The notes under the pieces are model-generated. The model had not been told where the DNA came from. It saw only the letters and a list, made by a program, of their open reading frames with translations, and did not search any database. From Brevibacterium picturae (GTDB lineage: Bacteria > Actinomycetota > Actinomycetes > Actinomycetales > Brevibacteriaceae): a DNA stretch of 64,000 nt. A program made the translations under genes and the position numbers. This document shows, in pieces, positions 39,185 through 49,339 of the stretch; position 1 is the first letter of the stretch, and each line of letters starts with the position of its first letter. The DNA lies in contig NZ_LT629739.1 of assembly GCF_900105045.1 (NCBI RefSeq), forward strand, positions 1,488,001 to 1,552,000. Reading direction: 5' to 3'.

Positions 39185-39904
39185 GGCCTCTTCGCCTTCG
39201 GCGTGGGTGTGCATGTAGCCCTCGCCGTCCTCGTCGGCGTGGAAGTGCGGTGCCATCGGGCCCGGGTCGACCGGGGTGTGGTCGCCCTTGACGAATCGGG
39301 CGTGGACCTCGCGGACCCAGGCAGCCAGGGCATCAACGGTGTCGGGAACCTTGCGGGAGACTCCGAGCACGGGCCCGCCCTCGCGGGCCTTCTTCGCGTC
39401 GTCGAGCATGAGGTCGACGTCGACATCGACGTGCGGTCCGAGGTCGATCTTGTTGATGACGAGGAGATCGGCGCGACCGATTCCCGGTCCGCCCTTGCGT
39501 GCGACGTCACCGCCTCCGGCGACGTCGAGGACGAAGAGCTGGGCGTCGACGAGTGCCGGGGAGAACGTTGCGGTGAGGTTGTCGCCGCCGGATTCGATGA
39601 GGACGATGTCGAGAGGGTCGAAGTCTTCCTCGAGTGCTTCGACGGCGAGCAGGTTCATGCTCACATCGTCACGGATGGCGGTGTGCGGGCAGGCGCCGGT
39701 CTCGACGGCGCGGATGCGTTCGTCGGGCAGCACGCCTGCGGCCTTGAGGAAGCGTGCGTCCTCGTCGGTGTAGATGTCATTGGTGATGACGCCGATGCGG
39801 AATTCCTGCGCCAGCGCGGTGCAGATATTGGCGATCGAGGAGCTTTTGCCGGTGCCGACCGGTCCGGCGATGCCCAAACGCAGTGCGCGTTTTCCAGTGC
39901 TCAT
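39173..39904 (-). CDS. ureG: Urease accessory GTPase UreG with a His-rich C-terminal tail
   Basis: 243-residue SIMIBI GTPase that drives nickel delivery into urease. It has P-loop GPVGTGKS, TNDIYTDEDARFL, the nickel-binding CPHTAIRDD (Cys-Pro-His), ESGGDNLTATFSPAL and NKIDLGPHVDVD. Typical UreG ends near residue 205; here about 37 further residues contain seven His and several Asp/Glu (PHFHADEDGEGYMHTH, ending EEAHQH). No ureE is in the cluster, so the tail may supply the nickel-storage function UreE usually provides (inference). The start at 39904 follows AGGAGAG. Confidence 0.96.
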   Translation of the reverse strand: MSTGKRALRLGIAGPVGTGKSSSIANICTALAQEFRIGVITNDIYTDEDARFLKAAGVLPDERIRAVETGACPHTAIRDDVSMNLLAVEALEEDFDPLDIVLIESGGDNLTATFSPALVDAQLFVLDVAGGGDVARKGGPGIGRADLLVINKIDLGPHVDVDVDLMLDDAKKAREGGPVLGVSRKVPDTVDALAAWVREVHARFVKGDHTPVDPGPMAPHFHADEDGEGYMHTHAEGEEAHQH

Positions 39905-39995
39905 TGTCTCTCCTGTTCGTTGTGGTCTCTGTGGGTCGATGGATCTCTGTGGATTCGTGTGTGTCGGTGGCTCGGTGCCGCCGCGCGTACGGGGC

Positions 39996-40889
39996 TCAGC
40001 GGGGCACCGCCGACCAGGTCTGCTCGCGGCCCCAGGGTTCACCGATGTGCGTGAGTGCGGTGTCGAGGCGCTTGCGCAGGGCCAGGGCGTCGGCCCCGAC
40101 CGCGGTGATCTGCACGCAGGTGTCGTCGACGGGCAGAATCGCGGTCTGCGGGTCGATGACCACGGTCTCGTTCGGCAGTCCCCCATCGGGATCGACGATG
40201 ACGATGGAGCCGACGCCCAGACTGCTCCCGGCTACGGCCGGTGAGTTGAAGCCGGGGCTGTTCGGGCCCAGGTCGAAGCGTTGGATGCTCAGCGCAGCTC
40301 CGCCTCGGCGGATGGTGAGTGCGGAGCTGAGGTCGCCGGGGTCTTCACCGTGGCGGCCGAGGACGAGTTCTTCGCGGTAGAAGAGTCGTGCGGTGGCGGC
40401 GAGGTCGATGTCGACGGTGTGCGTGTGGCGGCATCCCTTCGCGGCGATGACCGGCTCGGGGACCCACACCAGGGCTGCGGCGTCGCCGACGTGGGCGTGT
40501 GATTCCAGCAGTGAGGGGTGACCGTGCACGCCGGGCAGCACCAGGGTGGCCGAGACCTCTCGGATGAGCAGGCTCGAACCGTCGCCGACGGTGACGTCAA
40601 AGCGGTAGTGGTCTCCGCCGAGGGGTCCGGCCGCTCCTGAGGTCAGGGCGATGCGGGCGGCGTTCGGGTCCCGGTCGATGAAGGGTTCGTGGCCGCTGGC
40701 GCCGGTGGGTCGCGGCACGAGTGGTGCCTGGGCGCGCAGGCCCGACACGCGTGTCCCAGGCTGGCCCGGCTCGCTCAACTCGGTGGCCACGGAGGCCCGG
40801 CACGTCATGCCACTGGGGCCATTGGATTTCACGTCGGCAGAGGACACGGTGCCGGGGCTCCTGGCCTCAGGATGCGAATAGTCGAACAT
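39996..40889 (-). CDS. ureD: Urease accessory protein UreD (UreH)
   Basis: 297-residue scaffold protein of the UreDFG nickel-insertion complex. It shows RATVGDG-like DVTVGDGSSLLIREVSATLVLPG, the conserved region around WVPEPVIAAKGCRHTHTVDIDL, and FYREELVLGRHGED. The N-terminal 60 residues are poorly conserved. The ATG at 40889 has AAGGACC inside ureF and overlaps it by 23 bp. An in-frame ATG at 40808 is an alternative. Confidence 0.92.
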   Translation of the reverse strand: MFDYSHPEARSPGTVSSADVKSNGPSGMTCRASVATELSEPGQPGTRVSGLRAQAPLVPRPTGASGHEPFIDRDPNAARIALTSGAAGPLGGDHYRFDVTVGDGSSLLIREVSATLVLPGVHGHPSLLESHAHVGDAAALVWVPEPVIAAKGCRHTHTVDIDLAATARLFYREELVLGRHGEDPGDLSSALTIRRGGAALSIQRFDLGPNSPGFNSPAVAGSSLGVGSIVIVDPDGGLPNETVVIDPQTAILPVDDTCVQITAVGADALALRKRLDTALTHIGEPWGREQTWSAVPR

Positions 40890-41613
40890 GGTCCTTCACG
40901 TGCATCTCGGCGGCAAAATCTGACAGGGGCGAACTCAGCGCCGGCAGGTCCCGGGCCAAAGTGAGTTCGTATTCGGCGGCTGCCTCCGCGGCGACGTCAA
41001 GCTCCTCGCCTAGGGACAGGATGGCTCCGTGGGCTTGGAAGGGGTCGATGCTCATGAGCTTGACCGCGGCGGTGGCCGGTCCGGTGACTGCTTCGTGGAG
41101 CACGACAGCCGCCGTCTCCGCAGCCCCCAGTCCCAAGGCTCTACCGACTGCCCCATTGACGAGTGGCTGCTGCAGTCCCTTCGGCAGGTTCTCCAGCAGC
41201 GGATGCGGATGGATCCGCTGCATCGACCGCAGCATCAGCGTCCCCAACCACTCCCCCGTCGTGCGCAGGGCCGGGGCGGGTGTGCGGGCACAGAGCTCCG
41301 CGTCGAGAACGACGAGTGACTCCGCAATCTCTTCCCCGAGTGCCGCGTCCGCGGTCGTATCAGTGGGACGATCCCCCACCTCGGCGCCGGTGTGCCTGTC
41401 ACCGAGGATATGTCGGGCCGAGACCGCGAAGGCGGCGTTCATCAGTCCGGTGGTGTGCAGGCGACCGCGCAGGAAAGCGTGCAGGTCAGCGGTGTCTGTG
41501 ACCCAGCCTTGTCGGATGGCCTGTTCGAGCCCGCCGGAGTGTGCGTACCCGCCCGAAGGAAGTCGCCCGTCGCCGAGCATCAGGAGGGTTGCGCGTGAGG
41601 TGCTTCGTATCAT
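40867..41613 (-). CDS. ureF: Urease accessory protein UreF
   Basis: 248-residue all-helical protein of the urease maturation complex. It shows LLMLGDGRLPSGGYAHSGGLEQA at the N-terminus (the SxxLPxGxFxxSxGLE pattern), a long variable middle segment, and RSMQRIHPHPLLENLPKG. Actinobacterial UreF proteins are typically this divergent. It starts 8 bp after the ureC stop and overlaps ureD. Confidence 0.93.
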   Translation of the reverse strand: MIRSTSRATLLMLGDGRLPSGGYAHSGGLEQAIRQGWVTDTADLHAFLRGRLHTTGLMNAAFAVSARHILGDRHTGAEVGDRPTDTTADAALGEEIAESLVVLDAELCARTPAPALRTTGEWLGTLMLRSMQRIHPHPLLENLPKGLQQPLVNGAVGRALGLGAAETAAVVLHEAVTGPATAAVKLMSIDPFQAHGAILSLGEELDVAAEAAAEYELTLARDLPALSSPLSDFAAEMHVKDHVRLFAS

Positions 41614-41621
41614 CCCTGTTC

Positions 41622-43323
<1,702 letters not shown>

Positions 43324-43331
<8 letters not shown>

Positions 43332-43947
43332 CCAACTCTCCTCTGCATTCGCCTCGGAACCCCAGGGCGATGCGTGCACCCTGAATGGGAACGAGTTCGA
43401 CTTCCTCATCGGCTCCCGGTTCGAAGCGCATCGCGCCACCGGAGAGCACATTCAGTCTCTTGCCCCAGGACCGTTCGCGGTCGAATTCCAAGCCGGGGTT
43501 GACCTCGGCGAAATGGAAGTGCGACCCGACCTGGATCGGGCGATCGGAGACATTGGCCACGCGCAGGGTCGTCGCAGCCAGGCCGACATTGATCTCGACG
43601 GGTTCGTCGCGGAGCAAGATCTGTCCGGGGATGACCTTGTCTGCGGACGTCACCGGAGCTGCGTATTCCTCGCGCGGGCCCTGCCTCGAGCCTGATCCGG
43701 GTCTCCTGGGCTCGCTGGGACCGCTGGGGCCAGAGGAGGGGTGGCGTTCACGCTCGTCGATTCCCGGCTCTTGGACCACTGTCGGCGCAACGTCGTCGTA
43801 GTCGCGTCCGGGGTGGTCGCTGGGATGCTCGGCATCGATGGTGCGATACTCGGGCTGGAGCTCCTCGTTCTCGAACGGGTTGGGGTTGCTTACCCGCTTC
43901 TCGTCGTCCTGTCCGGATCCCGCCGGTCCGTGTTCGTTGCTCATCAT
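43324..43947 (-). CDS. ureB: Urease subunit beta with a long N-terminal extension
   Basis: 207 residues, about twice the usual 100-110. The conserved core starts near residue 104 ([48 protein letters not shown]). The first 100 residues are hydrophilic, rich in E, D, P, G and S, and look disordered. No start closer to the core has a better ribosome site, and the ATG at 43947 overlaps the ureA stop (ATGA), supporting the long form. Confidence 0.95.
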
Positions 43948-44246
43948 TGGAGCGGTCCTGTCACGGTCACGAGCTTGGTCCCATCGGCGAAGGTCGCCTC
44001 GACCTGAACCTGAGTGAGCATTTCCGGTACCCCTTCCATGACGTCATCTCTGCTGAGCACGTGGCGGCCCGATTCCATCAGGTCGGCGACGCTGTTTCCG
44101 TCTCTTGCTCCTTCGAGAAGGTAGGAGGTGATGACGGCTGTCGCTTCGGGCAGGTTGAGTTTGAGACCGCGGTCCTTGCGCTCCAGGGCCAGCTTGCCGG
44201 CCGTGTAGATCATCAGACGCTCTTGCTCGTACAAACTGAGAAACAC
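43944..44246 (-). CDS. ureA: Urease subunit gamma
   Basis: 100-residue structural subunit: [61 protein letters not shown] and [16 protein letters not shown] are all family-typical. The start is a GTG at 44246 with GGGGGAT upstream. First gene of the urease operon. Confidence 0.97.
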   Translation of the reverse strand: MFLSLYEQERLMIYTAGKLALERKDRGLKLNLPEATAVITSYLLEGARDGNSVADLMESGRHVLSRDDVMEGVPEMLTQVQVEATFADGTKLVTVTGPLQ

Positions 44247-44605
44247 TTATCCCCCGGTGCACTTGAAAGGTATGTATCAATTCGCAAAGGTGATGTGAAA
44301 GCTGCCTGTCACACCGGGCACTCGAGACCCGGGCCGGGCACCTCGAATGACGCCCGGAAGCAGCGTCTCACCCGCGAGAATACGCTCATGCCAGTTACTT
44401 TACCCATCGCTCGGGGGCAGTCAAGTCCTCAGCGGGGCTCGTCACGGATCAGCGCGTCCTTGGCCGTGGCGTCAGCTCGGTGTCGGCAGCCCACAACCAG
44501 CCTGCCCGTGCGCGCCCGTGCGATCAGGTGCGGACGGTTGCGCGCCCGTACGGGCGTCGGCCGAAGCTAAGCGCGCAACTTTCCACATTGAGCGCACTGG
44601 TCGAT
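44247..44605. other. Urease upstream region without a gene
   Basis: Contains the leftward urease promoter. An AT-richer patch lies at 44265-44300 and another at 44395-44405. A CCCGTACGGG palindrome is centred near 44547. No clear nitrogen (GlnR) box was identified by eye, and no coding frame is convincing. Confidence 0.4.
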
Positions 44606-44657
44606 CACCTTTGGTGCAGGCAGCTGGTTTGCAGACTGGCTTCCTGCACCAAAGGTG
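44606..44657. repeat. Dispersed palindrome, family A copy 1
   Basis: CACCTTTGGTGCAGG (44606-44620) and CCTGCACCAAAGGTG (44643-44657) are a perfect 15-bp inverted repeat. Its loop carries GTTTGCAGACTGGCT (44627-44641), whose exact reverse complement is in the palindrome at 46140-46201. It lies 214 bp beyond the 3' end of the AbiEi/DUF559-type gene. Confidence 0.85.
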
Positions 44658-44871
44658 GCAAAGGCAACGAATTGGAATCGGCCCGCTACGGGCCAATAGC
44701 ACCGCAGGCGGCGTCCGGCTTTGACGACTCGGCGGCTGCGACTGACTCCATGCCGACGGCTGGGCCCGCACGAGCGTGAGATAGGAGCTGCACGATCGGA
44801 GATCACTGGCCGCCGCACGAAGGGACTGCCCACCACAGCGCCAATGAACTCAGCTTCGACGGCGCATGAAC

Positions 44872-45927
44872 TCACCGGACGGCACCCGCAAATCTCCTCA
44901 ACCCAGGAGCTTGGGCGTACAGTTTCGTTGCGAATGTGTTCAGGTGAAGAAGGTCCTTGAACCTCATACGAACAATCGTGTAGCCCATGGACAGCAGACG
45001 GTTGTGCCGATCGCTCTCCTTGTTCATGGCCTCTCGGCCTTCGGCCAGATACTTGCCGATGCCATCGACTTCGATGATCGTCTTCGTCTCCTCGTGGACG
45101 AAGTCGACACGGCCGACAAAGCCTCTGTCGTCGCGAATGCTTATCTGCTGCTCGAATCCGCTGATCTGGAGAGCATGCAGGTCGAACGAGCAGAAGCTCT
45201 CGGCGATGCTCTCGGACATCGGATTGAGTGAGTCAGCCATGCGTCGAGCAGTCGCGTGACCGTTTGGAAGACGCGCAATTGCGGGGTACCAGTTCTCCAC
45301 AACGGTTTTACGCGCAAGTTCCCGGAACCCAGACGGATAGCCGAAGCGAAGGCCGCGTTCCGCTTCGGCTCCTAAAATAGAGGTTCGAAGCACCGCCTCC
45401 ATCGCAGCGAACCCAGCCTGTTGTCCTTCTTGGCGCACGAGATCCAGAGAAGTTCTGATGGGACGTGTGATCACAAGGTGGGAGAAAGTACATTGGTCTG
45501 CCCTGTCGACTGTCCGCACCGTTCGAATGATCTCGGTCGACCGGGAACCACTGGTGGGGTGAACGACGAAGATCGGGCCAGGTTTCACTCCGAAGAGTGG
45601 AATGCCGTGTATCAGTGCTGCCGAGGTGCCCCAGACAGTATCGCCGCTCCGGTATCTCAAATAGCTGAGAACGCGCAGTCGGCGAAGTTGCTCCTGGTAA
45701 GAGAAGTCATCCCGAAGCTGGGCTGGCGTCTTTTGCGAGTGCAGCTCGGTCCAGCTCGGATCGTCGATGAACCGCGCGATCCTTCGGTGGGCGTTATTCG
45801 AGCAGTCCAGCAGGACGGTGTACACGCCGCGACACAGGCGTCGCATGCAGCATTCTTGAGCTTGACGAATCACTCGAGTCGACACTCCTGCCGATACGAG
45901 GTCCTTGTAGTAGACGATGTTGTACAT
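44872..45927 (-). CDS. AbiEi-type antitoxin-domain / DUF559-like endonuclease-fold protein
   Basis: 351 residues. The N-terminus resembles the winged-helix AbiEi antitoxin domain (LVSAGVSTRVIRQAQECCMRRLCRGVY), and the middle is AbiEi-like (WGTSAALIHGIPLFGV). The C-terminal 90 residues look like a Vsr/DUF559 PD-(D/E)xK fold: GRVDFVHEETKTIIEVDG, then KESDRHNRLLSMGYTIVRMRFKDL. Such two-part proteins are common in actinobacteria and of unknown function. No partner toxin gene is adjacent. The gene is bracketed by two inverted copies of a related palindrome. Less typical codon use than its neighbours suggests transfer. Confidence 0.75.
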   Translation of the reverse strand: MYNIVYYKDLVSAGVSTRVIRQAQECCMRRLCRGVYTVLLDCSNNAHRRIARFIDDPSWTELHSQKTPAQLRDDFSYQEQLRRLRVLSYLRYRSGDTVWGTSAALIHGIPLFGVKPGPIFVVHPTSGSRSTEIIRTVRTVDRADQCTFSHLVITRPIRTSLDLVRQEGQQAGFAAMEAVLRTSILGAEAERGLRFGYPSGFRELARKTVVENWYPAIARLPNGHATARRMADSLNPMSESIAESFCSFDLHALQISGFEQQISIRDDRGFVGRVDFVHEETKTIIEVDGIGKYLAEGREAMNKESDRHNRLLSMGYTIVRMRFKDLLHLNTFATKLYAQAPGLRRFAGAVR

Positions 45928-45979
45928 CTACCGAGCATGGGTCGCAGTGCTCAGAGAATGCCAGGGCGAATTGTGTGCC

Positions 45980-46038
45980 TGTGGAAAACCGTCAGCCATC
46001 CACAGCCGATTCGAACGCGAGTCGTCGGGTTTTCCACA
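45980..46038. repeat. 11-bp inverted repeat upstream of the AbiEi/DUF559-type gene
   Basis: TGTGGAAAACC (45980-45990) and GGTTTTCCACA (46028-46038) are perfectly complementary, 52 bp before the gene start; the interior has a second weak stem. Possibly an operator or leader hairpin. Confidence 0.55.
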
Positions 46039-46139
46039 AGCGCGCTGCCCTGATTCGCACGGAATGTTCCTCTCAGCTCACCTCGACCTACAGATCTCAG
46101 CGATTGCCACGGTGCCGCCGACTGCCTTTCATGCACTCT

Positions 46140-46201
46140 CCGATCATTTTCAGTGCACGTAGCCAGTCTGCAAACTGCTCTTCTGCATCAAAAGTGATCG
46201 G
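46140..46201. repeat. Dispersed palindrome, family A copy 2
   Basis: CCGATCATTTT (46140-46150) pairs with AAAAGTGATCGG (46190-46201) with one bulge. The interior holds AGCCAGTCTGCAAAC (46161-46175), identical in reverse complement to the copy at 44606-44657. It lies about 100 bp beyond the 3' end of the siderophore ATPase gene. Confidence 0.8.
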
Positions 46202-46298
46202 CGCCGCAAAACACCCAGAACAACAGCGCCCCGGCGCACCGGGCACGTCGCGTCTTGGGCACGTCGAAGCCACACCCCAAGGCGAGTTGCTGCGAACC

Positions 46299-47054
46299 TC
46301 AGTAGTACACGGCAAGCCGTCCCCGGGGCCCGTCGATGACCTCGACCGGGGTGTCGAAGACGGCCGAGAGCACCTCGGCGGTCATGATCTCCGCAGGTGT
46401 TCCAAACTCCACGACGCTGCCTGTCTTCACCGCACAGATGTGGTCGGCGTAGTGGCCGGCAAAGTTGATGTCGTGGAGGACGATGACGATGGTCCGCCCC
46501 ATCTCGGTAGCGGCCCGGCGCAGGTGCTGCATCATCTGCACCGAGTGCTTCATGTCGAGATTGTTCAGCGGCTCGTCGAGCAGGACGTAGTCGGTGTCCT
46601 GAGCCAGCACCATGGCCACATAGGCACGCTGCCGCTGGCCGCCGGAGAGTTCGTCGATGAACCGGTCCTCGAGTTCGGCCAGTTCGAGGAAGTCGATGGC
46701 CTGCGAGATGATCTCCTCATCGTCAGTCGTCAGGCGCCCCTTGGAGTAGGGGAAACGGCCGAATCCGACGAGCTGGCGGATCGTCAGCCGGGTGATGAAG
46801 TGGTTCTCCTGGCGCAGGATGGACACGATTGTCGCCAGATCCTTCGACTTCGTCGACGACACATCGTATCCGGCGACCTCGATCGCACCGTCGTCGATGC
46901 CCAGCAGACGTCCGATCATCGTCAGCAGGGTCGACTTCCCGGCACCGTTGGGTCCGACCAGCGCGGTGACTCCCCCGGCCGGGATCTGCAGGTCGACGGG
47001 ACCGATCTCGACGTCGTTGCCATAGGCCTTGCGGACCTGGTTCAGGGTGATCAC
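46299..47054 (-). CDS. Iron-siderophore ABC transporter ATP-binding protein
   Basis: 251-residue FecE/FepC-type ATPase: Walker A GPNGAGKST, Q-loop LRQENHFITR, signature LSGGQRQRAYVAMVLAQ, Walker B YVLLDEPLNNLD and the switch HD. It powers ferric-siderophore import with the two permeases upstream; ATGA overlap with the permease gene at 47051-47054. Last gene of the iron operon. Confidence 0.95.
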   Translation of the reverse strand: MITLNQVRKAYGNDVEIGPVDLQIPAGGVTALVGPNGAGKSTLLTMIGRLLGIDDGAIEVAGYDVSSTKSKDLATIVSILRQENHFITRLTIRQLVGFGRFPYSKGRLTTDDEEIISQAIDFLELAELEDRFIDELSGGQRQRAYVAMVLAQDTDYVLLDEPLNNLDMKHSVQMMQHLRRAATEMGRTIVIVLHDINFAGHYADHICAVKTGSVVEFGTPAEIMTAEVLSAVFDTPVEVIDGPRGRLAVYY

Positions 47055-48241
47055 AGTCGTCCCTTTCTCATGATGACGATGAGGAATGCGCCGCCGCCGA
47101 TGACCTCGATGATGATGGAGACGACGCCCTCGGCGTAGAACAGGTTCTTCATGATGAAGTACGCCCCGCCCAGGACGACGAACCCGAGGAGGGCCGCCAT
47201 CGGCAGCACGTATTTGTGGTCATAGGTATCGGAGAACTGGTAGGCGAGCATCGCGACGAGGAAGCCAAGGAAGATCATCGGGCCGATCATCGACACGGAC
47301 ACGGCCATGAGGATCGAGACGAAGAACAGGACCTTCATCATCTCGAACTTGTAGTTCAGCCCCAGGTTGCTGGTCGTATCCCGCCCGAGAGCCAGGACGT
47401 TGAGCCGCGAGGACATCATGTAGATCGCAGCGCAGGCCAACAGACACAGCGGGATGGAGACCGGCAGGTAGCTGGAGTCCGAGTTCGAGACCGAGCCGAA
47501 GAGGCGGGCCGCGAGGACGTCGAATTCGCTGGGCGTCAGGGTCCGCTGCATGAACGTCGCGATCGATCCCAGCCCGCCGCCGATGACGACCCCGATGAGC
47601 AGCATGATCGCGATGTTGCCGTACTTGCCTGAGAGCAGCCAGCCGTAGAGTGCCAGCGAGAGCCCGACCATGAGCAGCAGCTGCACGGTGAAGGGCACCA
47701 GTCCTTTGAGGTCGACGATCGCGGTGACTCCGACGAAGTACATGGCTCCGGTCTGGATGGCCACGTACAGGGATTCGAAGCCCATGATCGAGGGCGTGAT
47801 GATCCGGTTGTTCGTCACTGTCTGGAAGGCCACGGTCGCGAATGCCTGGCACAGGGCGACGATTGCGATGACGACGAGGTTCTTCATCCGCATCTGCGCG
47901 ATGAGCCAGAATCCGTCGTCAGTGATCGGCATCGGGTTGTCCCAGGCCAGGAGGCCAAGAGCGATGGCCGCCGAGGCGACGATGAGGCCGATCATGATCG
48001 ACCAGTACCGCCACCTGGCCTTGGCAGTGCCCAAAGAGCCGGAAGATCGCCGAGGCTGCTCTCCGTTCGGTGCCGACGCTGACGTGGTCTGCCGCTTCGT
48101 CGTCGGCGTGGTCTGTCGCTTCGTCGGCGTGGTCCCATGCGTCGCCGTCTTCGACGGGGCGTTCGAGAACGTGGTTGTCTTCCCCTGATCCGAGCGACTC
48201 GTCGTCGGGGAGGTCGTGGATTCTGTCGTCTCTGCGCTCAT
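47051..48241 (-). CDS. Iron-siderophore ABC transporter permease (FecCD family)
   Basis: 396 residues. About nine helices begin at residue 80 (MIGLIVASAAIALGLLAWDN), with the FecCD landmarks TNNRIITPSIMGFESLYVAIQT, GVVIGGGLGSIATFMQR and IGPMIFLGFLVAMLAYQF. The first 75 residues are a Ser/Thr/Lys-rich hydrophilic tail (TTSPTTSRSDQG and KRQTT repeats), unusual for the family. The start at 48241 begins this tail; no ribosome site closer to helix 1 is evident, so the tail may be real. Overlaps the ATPase gene. Confidence 0.92.
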   Translation of the reverse strand: MSAETTESTTSPTTSRSDQGKTTTFSNAPSKTATHGTTPTKRQTTPTTKRQTTSASAPNGEQPRRSSGSLGTAKARWRYWSIMIGLIVASAAIALGLLAWDNPMPITDDGFWLIAQMRMKNLVVIAIVALCQAFATVAFQTVTNNRIITPSIMGFESLYVAIQTGAMYFVGVTAIVDLKGLVPFTVQLLLMVGLSLALYGWLLSGKYGNIAIMLLIGVVIGGGLGSIATFMQRTLTPSEFDVLAARLFGSVSNSDSSYLPVSIPLCLLACAAIYMMSSRLNVLALGRDTTSNLGLNYKFEMMKVLFFVSILMAVSVSMIGPMIFLGFLVAMLAYQFSDTYDHKYVLPMAALLGFVVLGGAYFIMKNLFYAEGVVSIIIEVIGGGAFLIVIMRKGRL

Positions 48242-48249
48242 GGTGCGCC

Positions 48250-49311
48250 TCAGCCCCGCTTCCGCTGTCGCAGGAGAAGCCCGACGAACACGGCGGCACC
48301 GACGACTCCGAGGATGACGGAGACGGGCAGCTCGAAGGGCATGATGATGACTCGGCCGATGAGATCGCAGATCGTAACGATCGCGATGCCCAGCAGGCAC
48401 ACCCAGGGCAGATTGCTGCGCAGGTCGTCGCCGCGAATCATCGAGACGATATTGGGCACGATGAGGCCCAGGAACGGCAGGCTGCCGACGACCACTGTGA
48501 CGACGCCCGTGGCGATGGCCACAAGGATGGTGCCGATGAGGATGACCTGGCTGTAGTTGAGTCCGACGTTCGTCGCGACCTCTTTGCCCAGGCCGGCGAC
48601 GGTGAACCGGTCGGCGGCGATGAAGACCGCGATGACGACGATGACGACGACCCACAGGATCTCGTACTGGCCGCGCAAGATCGAGGTGAAGCTGCCGGCG
48701 AACCAGATGCCCAGGCTCTGGAGCATATCGGTCTGGACGGCGATGAAGGTCGAGATCGCCCCGACCACTGCGCCGAGCATGATGCCGATGATGGGCACGA
48801 TGAGCGATGACTTCAGCGAGACCCGGCGCAGGAACAGGAAGAAGACCAGCGTGCCGATGAAGGCGGCGATGATGGCGCCGATCATTCGCGCCAGGATTGA
48901 GGCATCCGGGTAGACGATGACGGTGAGCATGAGCCCCAGCCCCGCCCATTCCGTGGTGCCCGTCGTCGTCGGTTCGACGAATCGGTTCTGCGTCAGCAGC
49001 TGCATGACCAGGCCGCACATCGCCATCGCCGCACCGGCCAGGACGAGTGCGATGGTGCGCGGGACACGGGTGATCTGGAACATCTCGGCCCCGCCGTCAC
49101 CGCCGAAGATGTCGTAGACGCCGGTGAGCAGGGAGAGGACGAGCAGCAGCAGGACCCCGACGACGCCCACCGCCAGCTTCCAGCTCAACAGCGGGCTCTT
49201 CACCTCGGCAGAGCCCTTGCTCGCTGAGGTGGCCTCGGGTGTCGCGACGCCGGCCGCCCCCGAGGTGGGGGCGGCCGTGTGATCGGCAGAGCCCTTGCGC
49301 GTACTCGTCAT
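48250..49311 (-). CDS. Iron-siderophore ABC transporter permease (FecCD family)
   Basis: 353 residues. A 45-residue Ser/Ala/Thr-rich N-terminal tail leads into helix 1 (LAVGVVGVLLLLVLSLLTGVYDIFG). RVPRTIALVLAGAAMAMCGLVMQLLTQNRFVEPTTTGTTEWAGLG is the family signature region, and FLGLIVPNIVSMIRGDDLR the second. The start at 49311 follows GAGAACGAGA. It pairs with the next permease, 8 bp downstream. Confidence 0.95.
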   Translation of the reverse strand: MTSTRKGSADHTAAPTSGAAGVATPEATSASKGSAEVKSPLLSWKLAVGVVGVLLLLVLSLLTGVYDIFGGDGGAEMFQITRVPRTIALVLAGAAMAMCGLVMQLLTQNRFVEPTTTGTTEWAGLGLMLTVIVYPDASILARMIGAIIAAFIGTLVFFLFLRRVSLKSSLIVPIIGIMLGAVVGAISTFIAVQTDMLQSLGIWFAGSFTSILRGQYEILWVVVIVVIAVFIAADRFTVAGLGKEVATNVGLNYSQVILIGTILVAIATGVVTVVVGSLPFLGLIVPNIVSMIRGDDLRSNLPWVCLLGIAIVTICDLIGRVIIMPFELPVSVILGVVGAAVFVGLLLRQRKRG

Positions 49312-49339
49312 TCTCGTTCTCAATTACGGCTGGGAGGTG

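Noticed and set aside
44247..44871. Possible tRNA or CRISPR in the gap around the family A palindrome
   Set aside because: The only structure is a single perfect palindrome; no T-loop GTTCGA(A/T)TCC, no regularly spaced repeats.
45980..46038. TGTGGAAAA and TTTTCCACA as DnaA boxes of a replication origin
   Set aside because: Only two copies, not matching TTATCCACA, and no dnaA, dnaN or AT-rich unwinding region; better explained as an inverted repeat in a promoter.
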